Shown: positions 8,895-21,489 of the stretch, in pieces | Numbering within the stretch: position 1 is the stretch's first letter | Layout of the letters: each line of letters begins with the position of its first letter | Assembly: GCF_032884065.1 (NCBI RefSeq) | Contig: NC_088863.1 | Coordinates: forward strand, 64,131,604-64,195,603 | DNA length: 64,000 nucleotides | From: Artemia franciscana | Lineage: Eukaryota; Arthropoda; Branchiopoda; Anostraca; Artemiidae | Direction of reading: 5' to 3' | Notes under the pieces: model-generated | The model's database searches: none | What the model was told of the DNA's origin: nothing | The model's input: the letters and a program-made list of their open reading frames with translations, nothing else | Position numbers and translations under genes: made by a program

Positions 8895-11800
8895 TTAACT
8901 GCGTAAAACTTGCGAATATACAACATTCTTCGCTGTCCAATTGTCGCTGCATATAAATAGATTGTCAGGTTTACCGACCCTCGAACATGCAACGTACAAT
9001 TGTCCATGCGAAAAACAATCAGTATTAAGATCTATACCACATTTTTCTAATGATTGACCTTGAGCTTTGTTAATGGTGATTGCAAATGCTAATCGAATTG
9101 GGAATTGCAATCTTTTAAATTGAAAAGACAGATCCGTTGGAATCATGGGAATGCGAGGAATAAGAACAGCCTCACCCTCAAAAGGCCCTGTCAAGATTGT
9201 GGCCTCTATTAGGTTTTCCATTGTTTTTTTTTACGGCAAGTCGCGTGCCATTGCAAAGCTTTGGTGGGTTGATATTTCTTAAAAGTATTATTGGTACGCC
9301 TATTTTTAGTTGTAGCACGTGTGGTGGAAACCCTGAAAGATCCACGGAATTTAAAAATTCAGATGGATAATTAACCGCTTCATTTGGTTCCAAAACTGTG
9401 TCGACTGACTTGTAAAGGACTGACTGGTCTCGAATCTTGGTCAAAACAATATTGTTGATTTCGTGGACGTCTATATTTTTGGGTGCGAGAATCGCTCTTT
9501 CACTTAGCCATTTATTATTTTAAATTTTTTTTTAGAATATTCGGAAATACTTTTTCAATCAATTTATTTTTGGACGTCACTAAATTAAAGAAATCAGCAG
9601 GTAGTTGTATACGTCCTGAAATTGAGTCTACTGGGAGCTTTCCGTTTCCAATTGCCAGCAATTGATCTGAAAATGTTTGACCAGAGTCATCGTTTTGCAA
9701 TCGGACACGCATATTTGTAGTTAATTTTAATGTTTTTACGTGTGCCCATAAATTAGAAGTTTTCAGGCAAGCATTCATTTCGTCTGCAGGAGTTGATCTA
9801 GGTATTATAGATAATGTTTGCCTGAAATCTCCCGCAAGCAATATTAATGTTCTGCCAAAGGGTTTCGACCTCCCTCGCAAATCTTTCAAGCATTAATGCA
9901 GAGCCTCGAGCGATTTTTTGTGTGCCATTGTGCACTCATCCCAAATAATAAGTTTGCATTGCTGCAATACTTTACCCATCCCAGATGATTTGAAAATATT
10001 GCACGTGGGAGTTTCTGTAGAATGCAAATTCAGAGGCAATTTCAAAGCGAAATGAGCAGTTCTTTCACCAGGCAGCAATGTTGCGGCTATTCCGGACGAC
10101 GCAATTGCCAACGCTACATCATTTTTTGATCGAATTGATGCCAGAATCAGTTTTATCACAAACGTTTTACCAGTACCTCGTGGCGCATCCAAAAAGAAAA
10201 TTTCTCCAATGTTGTTATCGACACAATGCATTATCGTATCATAAATGTCTTTTTGTTCCGACGTTAACTTGGAAATGTTATTTTGTACATACGACAATAG
10301 ATCACTCGTACTGTAACTTTGTTCACGATCCAATTCTACACATGTCGAAACAGTAGCGATACGGTTAGGTGAAGGCATTCCCAAATCCTGAAGAGGTTTG
10401 TTTGCCATACGTACGCACAAATCTTCTATAATAACTAAAGTGTAGTTATAAATTTCTGATGTAAAATCAAAAGTCATATCTGACGTCTCTAACTGTTTTC
10501 GATGGAGTATATCTTCGGACATTTTTGACGTATATTTTTCCCATAGCTCTGTAGGAGCTGATGGAGAGCAAGTTGTTAAAATGATGCTAAACAATGCACG
10601 AATTTGACTTGGTGTTGACGTTTCGCACACGTCATTGATGCAGTTATCCCAGTGTTGGCCATTCTCCAATAAATTCAGAGCTTGGCATGCACTACGGTAA
10701 GTGTCATGTATAGTACCGTTTACAGTTCTCAAATACTCAAAGGATGTCGGACCGGGTACATTCACCAAAAGCAGGCGTAGAAAGAAGCATTCATGTTGAT
10801 TGGGGTGAACGGTGTAGGCTCTTCCTATCGTGGTATCTTTGAAGATGGTAGGTTGGCCGTCGACTGACTTACCCTTTTTTCGACGTTCAAATACTTTATT
10901 TTTAGTATTCCACGTGTAATACGAAGGCACTTCAGTATACAGCAGATTTTTTGCAAAAGAATCATTTTTGCAAAGCGAAAAGAAAGCGGTTAACTTTGTA
11001 TCCGGTGGATTCAGGGCTCTTTGTTGCACGTTGGTTTCCGAGAAATAAACACGTTAACCATTCTGTAAATGTGCCGCTAAGTGAACAACAGCTGGACTAC
11101 GTTCATGTATCAGAAATGAAAGAATTCGCCAAACAGCTTCATTACTGCTTATGTATCTTCCAGCCTGATATTGTACGATTTCGTCGATATCTTTGATTTC
11201 GGGCTGCAAGCCAAAAACTGCCATGTCACTGCCTTTGTTGACGTATTTACATATGTATTTGATTGCCTTTACGGAGTTACAGTATTCAACGTTTATGTGT
11301 GCATTAAATGTTTTTGAAATGGAGAATATGGAACAACCCACTGGTTATCTACTTCGATGGTGGTACCGTTACGCTTCTTTATTATTGCTGTTTTACCGCC
11401 ATCTTCAGTAGATCTTCTTCTATATTGTGGGTAACCATCATTGCCAGTAATTGTGTTGGATACTAAAAGTCGAGGACATTGCTTTGTGCACCTTCCTTTG
11501 GCCATGCATGGTGAATTTTCGTTCAGTGCACCGCAAGGTCCATTTATCATATTTTTTACAATAATATCATGTAACCCCTTATCGACATTTTCATCAGGTA
11601 TTTCAGCGGAAATCATATCATCAATTTCGTTCGAAGTAATTTTTTTATGTAGCCAGATTAGTATATGTGCGTGTGGCAAACCTCGTTTTTGCCATTCCAC
11701 TGAGTACATCCAGCATCGCACTGACCCAAACACTTCAAGTTTTACTATGTAGTTTATCAGTGATTTCAACTTTTGCCGGAAGACACGGGCCGTAATGTCA

Positions 11801-13457
11801 TGTCTATGAACCGCCAATTGTCCTTGAAGTAAAAGCTGCAGTATCTCGTCCCAAGATTGATTACATGTAAATGTAATAAATAAATCTGGACGACCATAGA
11901 GACGAACATACGCAATAGCATCTTGAGCATATTCATGCATATGACGGGGACTGCCAGCATATGACGAAGGTAAAATTGTTAATCTTCCAACGTTTGTGGT
12001 ATTACCGTCATTTATAACTGCATCTCGCAAATGAATGTATTGTTCAGAGCAGAGCTTGGTCTGATTCAGGCGGATATATAGCAAACGTTCTGATTCAATT
12101 TTAGCAGACATATCAACGACGAATTGGTGAAACAATTCACGGCATTTTAAAATATAATTTTCTTCATCCTGCCGAATCATTAGTCTTTAGGAATAATAAT
12201 GCATTGCACTGCATTTCTTATTCATTTCTTTGTTAGTGGCTGGATTCATCAATTCAATATTAAAGTGATAGCCGTCGGCTCCATCCCAAAAAATGATAGG
12301 ATATTGTAGGGCATCGTAGCATCGATGAGTTTCAGCAATTCTTAACAACTGAGCGTTTCGCTTATGAAGAATAATATCTCGAGGTAAAAACTGATCACCG
12401 ACCATAACGATTGCCACTCCGTCGATAGTTGGAGCATTGTATCTACGCACATGTTGGCCAGGAGGCGTTTTGTCAGCGGAAATAACAATTTTATGCGTAT
12501 CAGTAGGCATCAAATCGATGGCTGTTTTGAACAGACGCACTAAATTATTATTTTCGTGGAAAAGATGTTGCAATTGGGAAACGATTGTCCTTTCAACGTT
12601 GGGAGAAATTTCGCAACGTGCATTCAATTCAGAATTTCTATCACTGATGAAGTACAATTGTAAAAATTTATGATTCTCGCCTGAGAATGGTAGAAGGGAC
12701 CCTGCTCTATGATAAATTTGCCCTTTTACTTTGAAAGTAGACATAAATTGATCTGGACTTTCGATTTGGGCTCCAAACGACGTCATTTGGGAACATGAGT
12801 TGTATTTTCTGATTTGTGACAAAAAACGCTTAGATTCCGACGTAGTTCCAGTAAGGAAAGTCTTCAATGGCTCTGGTGGTGCAGCCAATAGAGGAAGTTT
12901 AACTTTTCCTGAGGCGCAACACATTCCCATTGTTTCACCATTGAATTTCAAGGCCTTGCAATAGGGACAAATTTTAGACATTGTCCCGATTTGAACACAT
13001 CTTCTCAAGCTATAATCATCGACTGGGCTGTACCTGAATGCCAGGCGATAACTTTCAGGTTGCTCTGATTCCTCGGCACGCTTTCTTTTCTTACTTTCTC
13101 TATCAGCAGCAAGCCTGATTTCTTGTTGTTCTTGTGATTCCTCGGCACGCCTTCTTTTTTCACTTTCTCTTTTAGCAGCAAGTCTGGTTTCATGGTTTCA
13201 TGGTGCTCTGGTAGTTCCTCGGCACGCCTTCTTTTTTCACTTTCTCTTTTAGCAGCAAGTCTGCTTTCGCGTTGCTCTGGTAGTTCCTCGGCACGCTTTC
13301 TGTTCTTTCTTTCTCTATCAGCCTCAAGCCTGTTTCCTTGCTGTTCTTTTTATTCCTCGGCTCGCTTTCTTTTCTGACTTTCTCTATCAGCAAGTTTTTT
13401 GGCATAGACTCTTTGAGCATCTTCCTCGGCTGTTGCCATTGTAAGTTCATCAGTCAT
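8895..13457 (-). pseudogene. Helitron RepHel (rolling-circle replication initiator plus PIF1-like helicase), broken
   Basis: The translation runs from MTDELTMATAEED (13457) to the stop at 8895. Domain order: five K/R-rich repeats (13066-13430); a zinc-finger-like CPYC near 12970; the Helitron Rep domain with YGRPDLFITFTCNQSWDE; the HUH motif in GLPHAHILIW; and the tyrosine motif YICKY in KYICKYVNKGSD. The helicase follows, with Walker A DAPRGTGKTF, motif II IIWDE, LLAGDFRQT, and late motifs INKAQGQSL and VACSRVGK. At least eight lesions are visible: nonsense at 13350-13352, an 8 bp duplication at 13186-13201, nonsense at 12187, a shift near 11300, nonsense at 11054 and 9893, and shifts in A-runs near 9530 and 9230. 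Catalytic residues are still readable, so the loss is fairly recent. Confidence 0.9.
13066..13430 (-). repeat. Tandem 66-69 bp coding repeats at the RepHel N-terminus
   Basis: About five units encode variants of RLAADRESKKRKRAEESQEQ. The units at 8160-8340 in the deleted Helitron are homologous. Unit length is about 69 bases (23 codons). One unit boundary carries the 8 bp duplication at 13186-13201 that breaks the frame. Confidence 0.8.
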
Positions 13458-13513
13458 TTTAAAGTTAAACATTAATAGATTTCTACGTGAACGCATGTCT
13501 TAAATATCTTTAA

Positions 13514-13585
13514 TGACGTCACCGTCATAGCAAAAATGACGACAACTAACTTCATGACGTCAGTCGACACAGAAACATGACGTCA
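13514..13585. promoter_or_regulatory. Three TGACGTCA palindromes, second Helitron 5' end
   Basis: Perfect TGACGTCA stands at 13514-13521, 13555-13562 and 13578-13585, with spacing almost the same as at 8427-8498. The sites precede the RepHel start at 13457, so they fit a promoter or a host-factor binding site. Confidence 0.6.
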
Positions 13586-13633
13586 CCTGACAGGAAGACA
13601 CACAGACAGACAACTTATTTTTATATATATAGA

Positions 13634-13990
<357 letters not shown>

Positions 13991-14426
13991 TTAGCAGATT
14001 ATGAAGATTGTAATGCACTTGACCTATGACTTTGATGGCTTTATTTTACGTTAGGCAATGATGAAATCACTTATTTCAAGTGTAGAAAGTTATAACTAAT
14101 CATAACTTAACCAGCCAGCATTGAAAAAGACATATGTAGTATGAAAGCTTCTTTACACTTTAACCCAAATTAAAAATGTCTCTGCAAAGTAGTGGCTGAG
14201 AATGATTAAAGAAGCTTTGCCTGCATAAAAAGTTTGTTGGATTTCCATAAAAAGACCCAATGAGCACCCTGAGTTGCAGCAGTTATTGTCTGACCCACAA
14301 CATCATCATATTTGAAGAAAACAGTCTATGTTCCACTGTCTAATATTGCAGCACCAAGAGTGGGCTGAGATTTTGTTTCAGGGGCTTGACATTTGCCTTT
14401 TCTTTTTGACATTACAAAAGTCTCCA
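13991..14426. other. No recognised feature
   Basis: AT-rich sequence that may include the 3' untranslated part of the LINE ending at about 13990. Nothing else is visible. Confidence 0.35.
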
Positions 14427-16384
14427 ATTAGTAGTATGCTAGTATGCAGCCTGAGCGCACAGGTATCCCATCATTTGGAGCATAAACATATCCCATTATT
14501 TGGAGCACACACATATCCCATCATTCTGAGCACACACATATCCCAATGTGGAATTGGTGAAATTAGGTCTGCTGATCATCAGTTATCCCATCACTTGGAG
14601 CACACACATATCCCATCATTGCAAGCACACACATATCCCAATGTGCAATTGATGGAATTAGGTCTGTCGATCATCAGGTAATACGCAATATTTTCCAGTT
14701 GATAAAGAACTTTCAGGAACCATTATTATCTGAGTCTCCTTTGCCAAGTATGGTCTTTTGAGACAAAGGTACTGTTGTAGCCAATCCTCCGATGTATTAT
14801 TGGAGTTGCAAACACCCTTTTGACATCATTCCAAGAATATGTATCCTCGTTTTCGAGAATTTCTAGGTATGTTTCCTATAATTTCAAGAATGATGCGTTA
14901 TCTGGTAGTTGTCAGTGACAAATACAGTCCATCCTGTCACAGCCTTTACGTCTGCCCTTTTTGAGATAACAACTGACTCAACAACATTTTTTCCTTTTAA
15001 ACAGTTTTCTATTGATTACTGATAATTGATTATGACTACAACCAGCAGGGTATCATTATTGTAATGTGACGGCCTGAGCACATTGGTTTTCCATTACTGG
15101 GCTTTTGCATGAGTTTTGGTCCCCACATTCCCAGCAAGGACTCAATGCCCCCTCCACAATTTGTTTTCCAGAAATTTTTATGAACATTGAATTTCTTGGG
15201 ATGTAGAATTTTCTTGGGACTTAAAATTATTTTGGAACATATTTTTTTGAGAGCGGGGGGGCTTTTGGACTTAGAATTCTTTGTGGACTTTCATAATTTC
15301 ATAAAATCAATGGAAAACTGCTTAGAAGCTAAAAAATGTTGTTGACTCAGATGTTATATCCAAAGACCAGATGTGAGGATTATCTCAGGATGTATTGTAT
15401 TGTTTCACTGATAACATGAATGATTACACAACACCGGATAACCAATAATTCTTGAAATTCTCAGAAACCAGGATGCATATTCTTATAATGATGCCATTAA
15501 GGTGTTAGCAACTCCACTAGTACATCGGAGAATGGGCTGTCATGGTATTTGTGTTTCAAATGACGATATGTGAGGGCAGTCACGGGACGTATTATTTGTT
15601 TCACTGACCACATGAATAATTACGCAATACCAATCAAAGTATCATTCTTTAAATTATTGGAAACATGACAAAAATTTTCAGTAACCCAACATAATTCATT
15701 GGCCCAAAAAAAACAAAAATTTCACAAAATCAATGGAAAATTGTTTAGAAGGTAAAAATGTTCCTATGTTCCAAAATAATTCGAAGTCATAAAAAATTTT
15801 AAGCGTCAAAAAATTCTGTCCAAAAAAAAATTGTGCTGAAAAAAGTTGAAAAAATTTCAAAGTTAAAAAAAATAGGGTGGTAATGGGGCCATAGACAGGG
15901 GACCCGGGGCCCTGGTGGGGGGCATTGGGTCTTGGCTGGGAATGTGGGGACCCAAACTCATGCGCAATCCCGGTAATGGAAAACTGATGTACTCAGGGCC
16001 ATTACATTACAATAATGATACCTGGCTGGTTGTAGTCATAATCGATAATCAGTAATCAATAATCAGCTCAATACCACTATAGTACAAAAATATCTGTACC
16101 AATTGCATATTAAAATCCATATGAAAACTTCTTTTATTAGACATCATGTCACTTCAAACTCAATTCAATTATTGAATAACATGCTTGACTAACAAGACCC
16201 AGACAATAATAGTTCCAGAAGTTTCCTTATCAACCGGAAATGATTACGTAATACCAGATCCTTTACAGACCTGATGCCTCCAATAGCATATTGGGATATG
16301 TATGTGCTCAGAATGATGGGATATGGGTGTGCCCAGAATGATAGGATGCCTGTGCGCTTTGACTGCATGCCAGCATACTACTAC
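14427..16384. repeat. Complex fold-back (long inverted repeat) element
   Basis: Outer arms: 14427-14560 (GTAGTATGCTAGTATGCAG, then tandem 'acacatatcccat') are the inverse of about 16275-16384. Inner arms: 15006-15160 (phrases around 'ttggttttccattactggg' and 'ggtccccacattcccagca') are the inverse of 15915-16070. Further inverted pairs are 14775-14870 with 15440-15530. The centre holds direct repeats (15280-15330 with 15715-15765; 15375-15470 with 15575-15665). Arms are diverged but clearly alignable. No transposase is seen. It fits a foldback-type or large MITE-like element. Confidence 0.65.
14462..14645. repeat. Short tandem repeats of about 22-24 bp
   Basis: Units based on 'gagcacacacatatcccat' repeat about seven times, split into two blocks by 'gtggaattggtgaaattagg' type spacers. 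They form part of the left fold-back arm. The inverse arm at 16280-16360 has only two or three units, so copy number differs between arms. Confidence 0.75.
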
Positions 16385-16394
16385 GATTATGCAT

Positions 16395-16740
16395 GTCAGA
16401 ACAGCCTTTTTTGTAAACTGCATGCTTATGGAATTGCTGATAGGCTATTTGAGATGATTTCCGATTTACTCGTTAATTTTCATTACACGTTGTCCTTGAT
16501 AGCTTTATTTCGAAAGAAAGTCTAGTGGTATAAGAGGTACCCAAAGTAAATATTTTTGGACCAACTCTTTTCTTGATGTTCATGAACAACCCAGTGGATG
16601 GCAAAGTAAAGAGAAAAACCATTACGGATTTGCAGCTAACACGACAAAAAGGTTCTCCATCGTTAATAAACAATATTTCAGCAAGCCCCATTAGGAGATC
16701 TGGACTAATTTGGTACATATTGGGGCACGAGTAGATGCGT
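16395..16740 (+). pseudogene. CR1-like LINE reverse-transcriptase fragment
   Basis: Frames give KLHAYGIADRLFEMISDLL and, after a shift, ILGPTLFLMF-like and MNNPVDGK segments, which match the RT region between the first catalytic box and the GxPQGxxLGP-type motif. The fragment has lost both ends and the catalytic aspartates. It starts at the outer edge of the fold-back element, so the two may have been inserted together. Confidence 0.5.
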
Positions 16741-17060
16741 CAGAGGTCTAATTCCTGAGCTGCGCAATGGGAGAGATCATCATCCAGAATACATCTTTAA
16801 GGAGAGAGAATAACATGAGTGCATTCTGTATACCTTCTTGAACTTCATTCCTCATCAGACCTCATGTGGGCTGGATACCTGAGTAACCTGAAATCTTCAT
16901 ACTCCAGGAAGTCAGGAGTCATCTTGATATGCAGAAGCCACCTCCTTGACAAGTCCATTTTGACACAACTTACATTCTGCAGAATACCAGTCACGGAATT
17001 TGCATCCCCTCTCTTTTTTGGTACTTCAACTAGCCATATAACTACTGTTCAACAAGATAA

Positions 17061-18505
17061 AAATTGAGTAGTTTGAAATTCAACTTGTTGCTATTCTATA
17101 TCAGACCCCTACAGTTGTTCCAACTGTTTTAATATAAATTTAGTGAAGGTGTTTTCAGACACATGCATTCCTGTCCATTACAGGAATTGTTGAAGCTTAT
17201 TCTGGACAGAGTAAAGCCTTAGTGATCTACTTGAAAATTTACAGCTTATTAGGACTACCATCACTCTAATCAGCATGAAACTTTTAGAGTAGGTCGCCAA
17301 GGAAGCCTTAACGAGAGCAATATAATTTACATATGAAAAAAACCCTTTTACGCTGAACTACTTTAAAATTACACGCCATGAGGACAGTTCAATTGAGACC
17401 TAAAGGGCCATGAGAACCTCAAGTGAGACATAAAAAAATTAGTGAAATAAATGCGGTTCCACTAATTCGTTTTTTTGTTCTTTTCTTTTTTCAACAACAA
17501 AACAGGAGTATTTTGAATGAATAACTTTCACATTTATTTATAGAAGCAAACAAACAATTGCAAAGTGTAAATAGTTTTATAAAATAAGATAGAAAATAAA
17601 TATATGTGGATCAAGTGTTCTACAGGATGAAAGTTGACTTGATCTCTGTAAAAAACTAAAAATTACCATAATTTTTAATTCACATCAGTAGACCCTAATA
17701 CTCCTCTACACATTCGATTCAAAATTTTAATAGCAAGACTAAGTACAGAAAAAACATTTAAATCAAAACCTTCAAGAAAAATTGCATCCTCTCCAACATC
17801 TAAATTAAACTCCAACACTTTGATTCTTAAAGAGAAAAACTGAAAGCTCTTTACAAATAATCCTAGAAGGAGCGAAATGTATAAATTAAAAGGTACTGAA
17901 AAAAATGAAAAAGGAAGTTTTCCTAAAGAGTATTAACTTTACTGTTCAAATATACAATCTTGATAGCTCTCTCAAAAGAGGAGCTCTTTGCAGATACAGC
18001 ACCAGGTGGGCTGTTACACCTGAAAATGGATTAGTTTGTGCTCATGTTTACCATCTGCACAGCCGAAAATCCTTAAATAAATCATTAAAATCTACCTCTT
18101 GAACATCTCCCTATTTCAGTTCACTCAGTAAGTGAAAAAGTAAAACAAGAATTTTGAAAAAGTGTAGTTAAAAAAAAAAATTCACTTAAATGTAGAACTT
18201 ATTCAGGAATAGCAATGCACACTATTTATAGCCTTTCTATTCTAACAAGTGAAGGCAAAGTGCTTCACAAATTTCTTGAAGTACTGATGTGCCTAATTTT
18301 TTTTCTCTGGTACTTTCAGGGAACTGCAACATCATAAGCACTAAAAATTTCTAATCATACAAAGATTTTGCAATTGGAGTTTAACTCCACTTTCCCAATG
18401 AATATATGCATTAGTTGATCACTGGCTTGTATTTCATACACAGTTCTGTCCTTTGGTACAAGGCTACCTCTCTGACTTTGGTGAATTTTCTTAATTTAAC
18501 CTTTT
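17061..18505. other. No recognised gene
   Basis: AT-rich DNA. A 65-codon frame at 17905-18102 has no recognisable motif, and I do not treat it as a gene. A short T-rich run lies at 17468-17495. Confidence 0.4.
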
Positions 18506-19520
18506 ATTTATAGGCAGCCTAATAATACTCCCTAAGTAAAGAGCAATGTAGGCTCTATTGTTTTCTCCAAGGCACTTTGTATGGAAGGACTAGTTGTAGA
18601 AACTTAGAAGGGGATCATTTGATTGGATATTGTAGTTCCTACTGTCCTTTGTAAGATTAAAAGTGACTGGAGAGCAGCCAGTCTCCCTCCAATGCCCCTT
18701 TCCGACCGCATATCAAACCTGATCACAGTACAAAGGTCCAATAGCTATGCCTTTGTGGATGATATAACTCCCATAACCCATGGGAAGAAGTCTGTAAGCT
18801 ATAAAGTATGCCCATTTGCACATAGTATTTGATATAAGGAAAGGGGAATATGTTTGATCCCAAGTCTACAAAAATGCTAAGGACATTAAGGTGAGGCTTT
18901 CAAAGAATGTTGAGGGGACTGTTGAACTAAATCAAAACCCACTATATGCATACCAATTATCAAAAAAGACCTATGTATGGATCAACTATGAGTATTAAGC
19001 TGGAACTTTCAGGGCATGATGGGGGAGGGGGGTTAATTGACCAAAAGGCTATGTATACACGCCACTACTACTACCACCATTTTCACACAGGTTGACATAA
19101 TGGCATATTAGTAATATCTTTGACAACATAAGAGTATGAAGTTGAAATTTACATGGTGTATTTAGGGGAGTGTTGAACTAATCACTATTAGTGATTAGTA
19201 TTAGTAGTACATACTACTACTACAACTGATTCTACTGCTACTACTACTATTACTAAGGTTAATGGATTTAAGGTTAAAATTTAAAGAAATATAAGGGAAT
19301 TTTGAACTAAATTAAAACATACTGCGTACATGCAGGTTGTCAAAAGGAGGTGTCCACAATATCTCAGGAATGGATTAGGGTATTCACTTGAAACTTTCAC
19401 AGCATGATGAGCAGGATGCTCAATTGACCAAAAAGCAATAAGTGCATACTACAACTGCTACTACTACTATTACCATTACACCAAAATATTAGAACAGATA
19501 TTACTAGTGTCATCACAACT
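18506..19520 (+). repeat. Dispersed repeat family with CTA/TAC tract, several adjacent copies
   Basis: At least three copies are visible, near 18640-19080, 19085-19260 and 19300-19520. Shared order: 'aaaagtgactggagagcagc', C-rich phrase, 'atctcaggaatggatt', 'gaaactttcagggcatga', 'ttgaccaaaaggcta', then a (CTA)n tract. Copies also occur at 26170-27390. Non-coding; a SINE-like or satellite-derived origin cannot be decided. Confidence 0.65.
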
Positions 19521-19654
19521 ACTACTACTGAGGAAAAAATAAATTGGGATTAGGTGGTAAAATTGCAGAATAGAAGTGCTCTCCAGAATTAGACATGCTA
19601 AAACAGAAAGAGAGGCAGCTTCTGATTACTAATTTCATGCTCTCTTTCATGGGC

Positions 19655-19930
19655 GAAGTTGCAATTGGCACAAATGACCCTAACCTGCCCTGATGATTCC
19701 ATACATAGCCAGAGGCTATATACAAAACAAATTTAAAATACAAATAGTACAATTAAATTCCTTTTTATGCTCCTCTTTTAACAAAATATTCTTTATAATG
19801 TTAGTGCACAATTGACATTTGACCATAATTTGCAATTGGCACAATCAACCCTAACCCCACCCTGATGATTCCATATATAGCCAGAGGCTATATACAAAAC
19901 AAACTTAAAATACAAATAGTACAATTAAAT
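19655..19930. repeat. Tandem duplication, unit about 170-185 bp
   Basis: The phrase 'gatgattccatacatagcc' followed by 'agaggctatatacaaaacaaa' and 'tacaaatagtacaattaaat' occurs at about 19660-19758 and again at 19829-19930. The two differ at only a few positions, so the duplication is fairly young. Confidence 0.8.
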
Positions 19931-20339
19931 TTTGTTTTCATTTGCTATCCTGTTTAATTTTCAAAGGACTGAAAATATAAGAGAGTTTAGATTGAAAAAA
20001 CATTCTAAAATGAAAAAGGGAAAACATGGTACCTATGCAGAGAATAAATTTTGATCTATGCAAAATAAATTTGGAGATATTTTCTTTATTGAGCTATAAA
20101 TTAAATATAATTTATATTAGTTCAACAAATCATTACTTCAATCAAGATCTTTTTTCATGCTTTTTTAAAACATAACTGTTGTTTTACACAGAAAATAAAC
20201 AAACCCTTTAAGACAATACCTTTGTCTCTTATTTTCTTTAATTTAGTTGAGTCTTACTTTCCATTACTCTAGATTTTGGGCATTATATATTAATCTTAAA
20301 TACATAACAATTGGATGTATGATAGATTAAAGGGTACTT

Positions 20340-20560
20340 GTATACACTCAAGTTTACCATGTGTAAAATTCAGGCAAAAACCAGTTTTATCTGTCTGGAT
20401 TAAGAAACAATTGACGCTAAGTGGAAAATAAGTGGTGGGTGTAAGAATACATTGGAATTTTTGGGCTAAATATGTGCACAGTGAGAGGGTGGGTTGGGTT
20501 AGTTTATGTCAGGTTACCCCCCCCCCCCCATTTTGCAAATATATAGTCCAACTTTGTTTC
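20340..20560. repeat. Dispersed repeat, shared with 51470-51775
   Basis: The start ('actcaagtttaccatgtgta') and the end (poly-C followed by 'aaatatatagtcca') match the region at 51470-51775 in the same order. The poly-C run is at 20517-20530. It has no coding capacity. Confidence 0.5.
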
Positions 20561-21489
20561 TAAAGTATTATATTTTTATCATGTTTTGTTAGTTTTCAAT
20601 AGGATTAAGCTAACTTGGTGGTATAATATGTAAGTATCAATTAATAAGTTGATCAATCTGACAGGAATCTTCACCATTTGAAAAATTGTAAAATTAAAAA
20701 TTGCCTTATTTGGTATGTAAAATTTAAGCACTTTTCTATTTTCCTTGATAATTTTATTTGCATATAACCCTTTATCTTCAAATGTATTCCCCTCCACCTC
20801 CTCTCCTTACCATTGCTAATCTGGTGCCCACCCCCTGCAATATTTTTTTGTGGGCGTCCATGCTTGATTGAGTGGTTCAACTGCAGTCTAAGATCTTTTT
20901 GTCTAGCAAAGATGTTAGGTAAGTGAATGGAATTTTTGGAATAGGAATTCTGCTCAAATTAGGGCAATGAAAATTTCTTTAAATACCTAGGCCTATCTCC
21001 TCAACCTTTAGTGGTTGAGCAATTATTGACCCTCTATGAAGGCTGATCCTGAAAAATAAAATATGGTAGGATTGGATTTTCCATTTAAAACTGTTCTTAA
21101 ATATAATATTCTTACTTTTAAAACTGCAGTCCCTCCCCTCTGTCCCTCTCAATAAGACAAAATTAAGCTATAGATTATATTCAAATTCAGGGATTAGTTG
21201 ATTAATATGGAAGCAACCCAAATACATGATTCAGAAAAAATGGTATATTATAGTTAAAAGTAAAAATTTGGTTATTTTTTATGGATGGTTTTCCTGTGAA
21301 GTTCTTTATCATTTAAGTTTTTTTAAACTCTTGACCTTTATTTCTTACTCTGCTACCTGATATCTGTGTTTGAAGACTGATCAAGCAGTTTGTGGTAATG
21401 AACTGTAAGTAACTTGGCCCAACAGGAACCAAAACTCTAAAAAAGAGCAACTACAAAACAAAAAAGAGCCATTTTCATTTTTGATATTC
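20561..21489. other. AT-rich stretch without a recognised gene
   Basis: No coding or RNA signal seen. The short open frames on the minus strand at 20579-20880 are AT-rich chance frames. Confidence 0.4.

Larger units (their letters stand above)
6953..13633 (-). mobile_element. Head-to-tail Helitron array
   Basis: Four modules read in the minus direction, in the order: RepHel-coding element (13633 to about 8883), mini-Helitron (about 8882 to 8543), internally deleted element (8542 to 7016), and a 5' stub (7015 to 6953). Evidence is the repeated 5' end (TC followed by TATATATAAAAATAAG), the 3' ends with a GC-rich hairpin and terminal CTAG, and matching coding ends. The 5' end at 13633 is followed by T on the plus strand, consistent with insertion between A and T. 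The array interrupts an RTE-like LINE, whose two halves lie at 5820-6952 and 13752-13990. Confidence 0.8.

Noticed and set aside
14462-14645. Regular short repeats that could suggest a CRISPR-like array
   Set aside because: Spacers are not unique sequences, the units are degenerate and adjacent, and the genome is eukaryotic.
14328-14681. 117-codon frame with LSHHLEHTHIP repeats
   Set aside because: Translation of the fold-back tandem repeats. The inverse arm does not preserve it.
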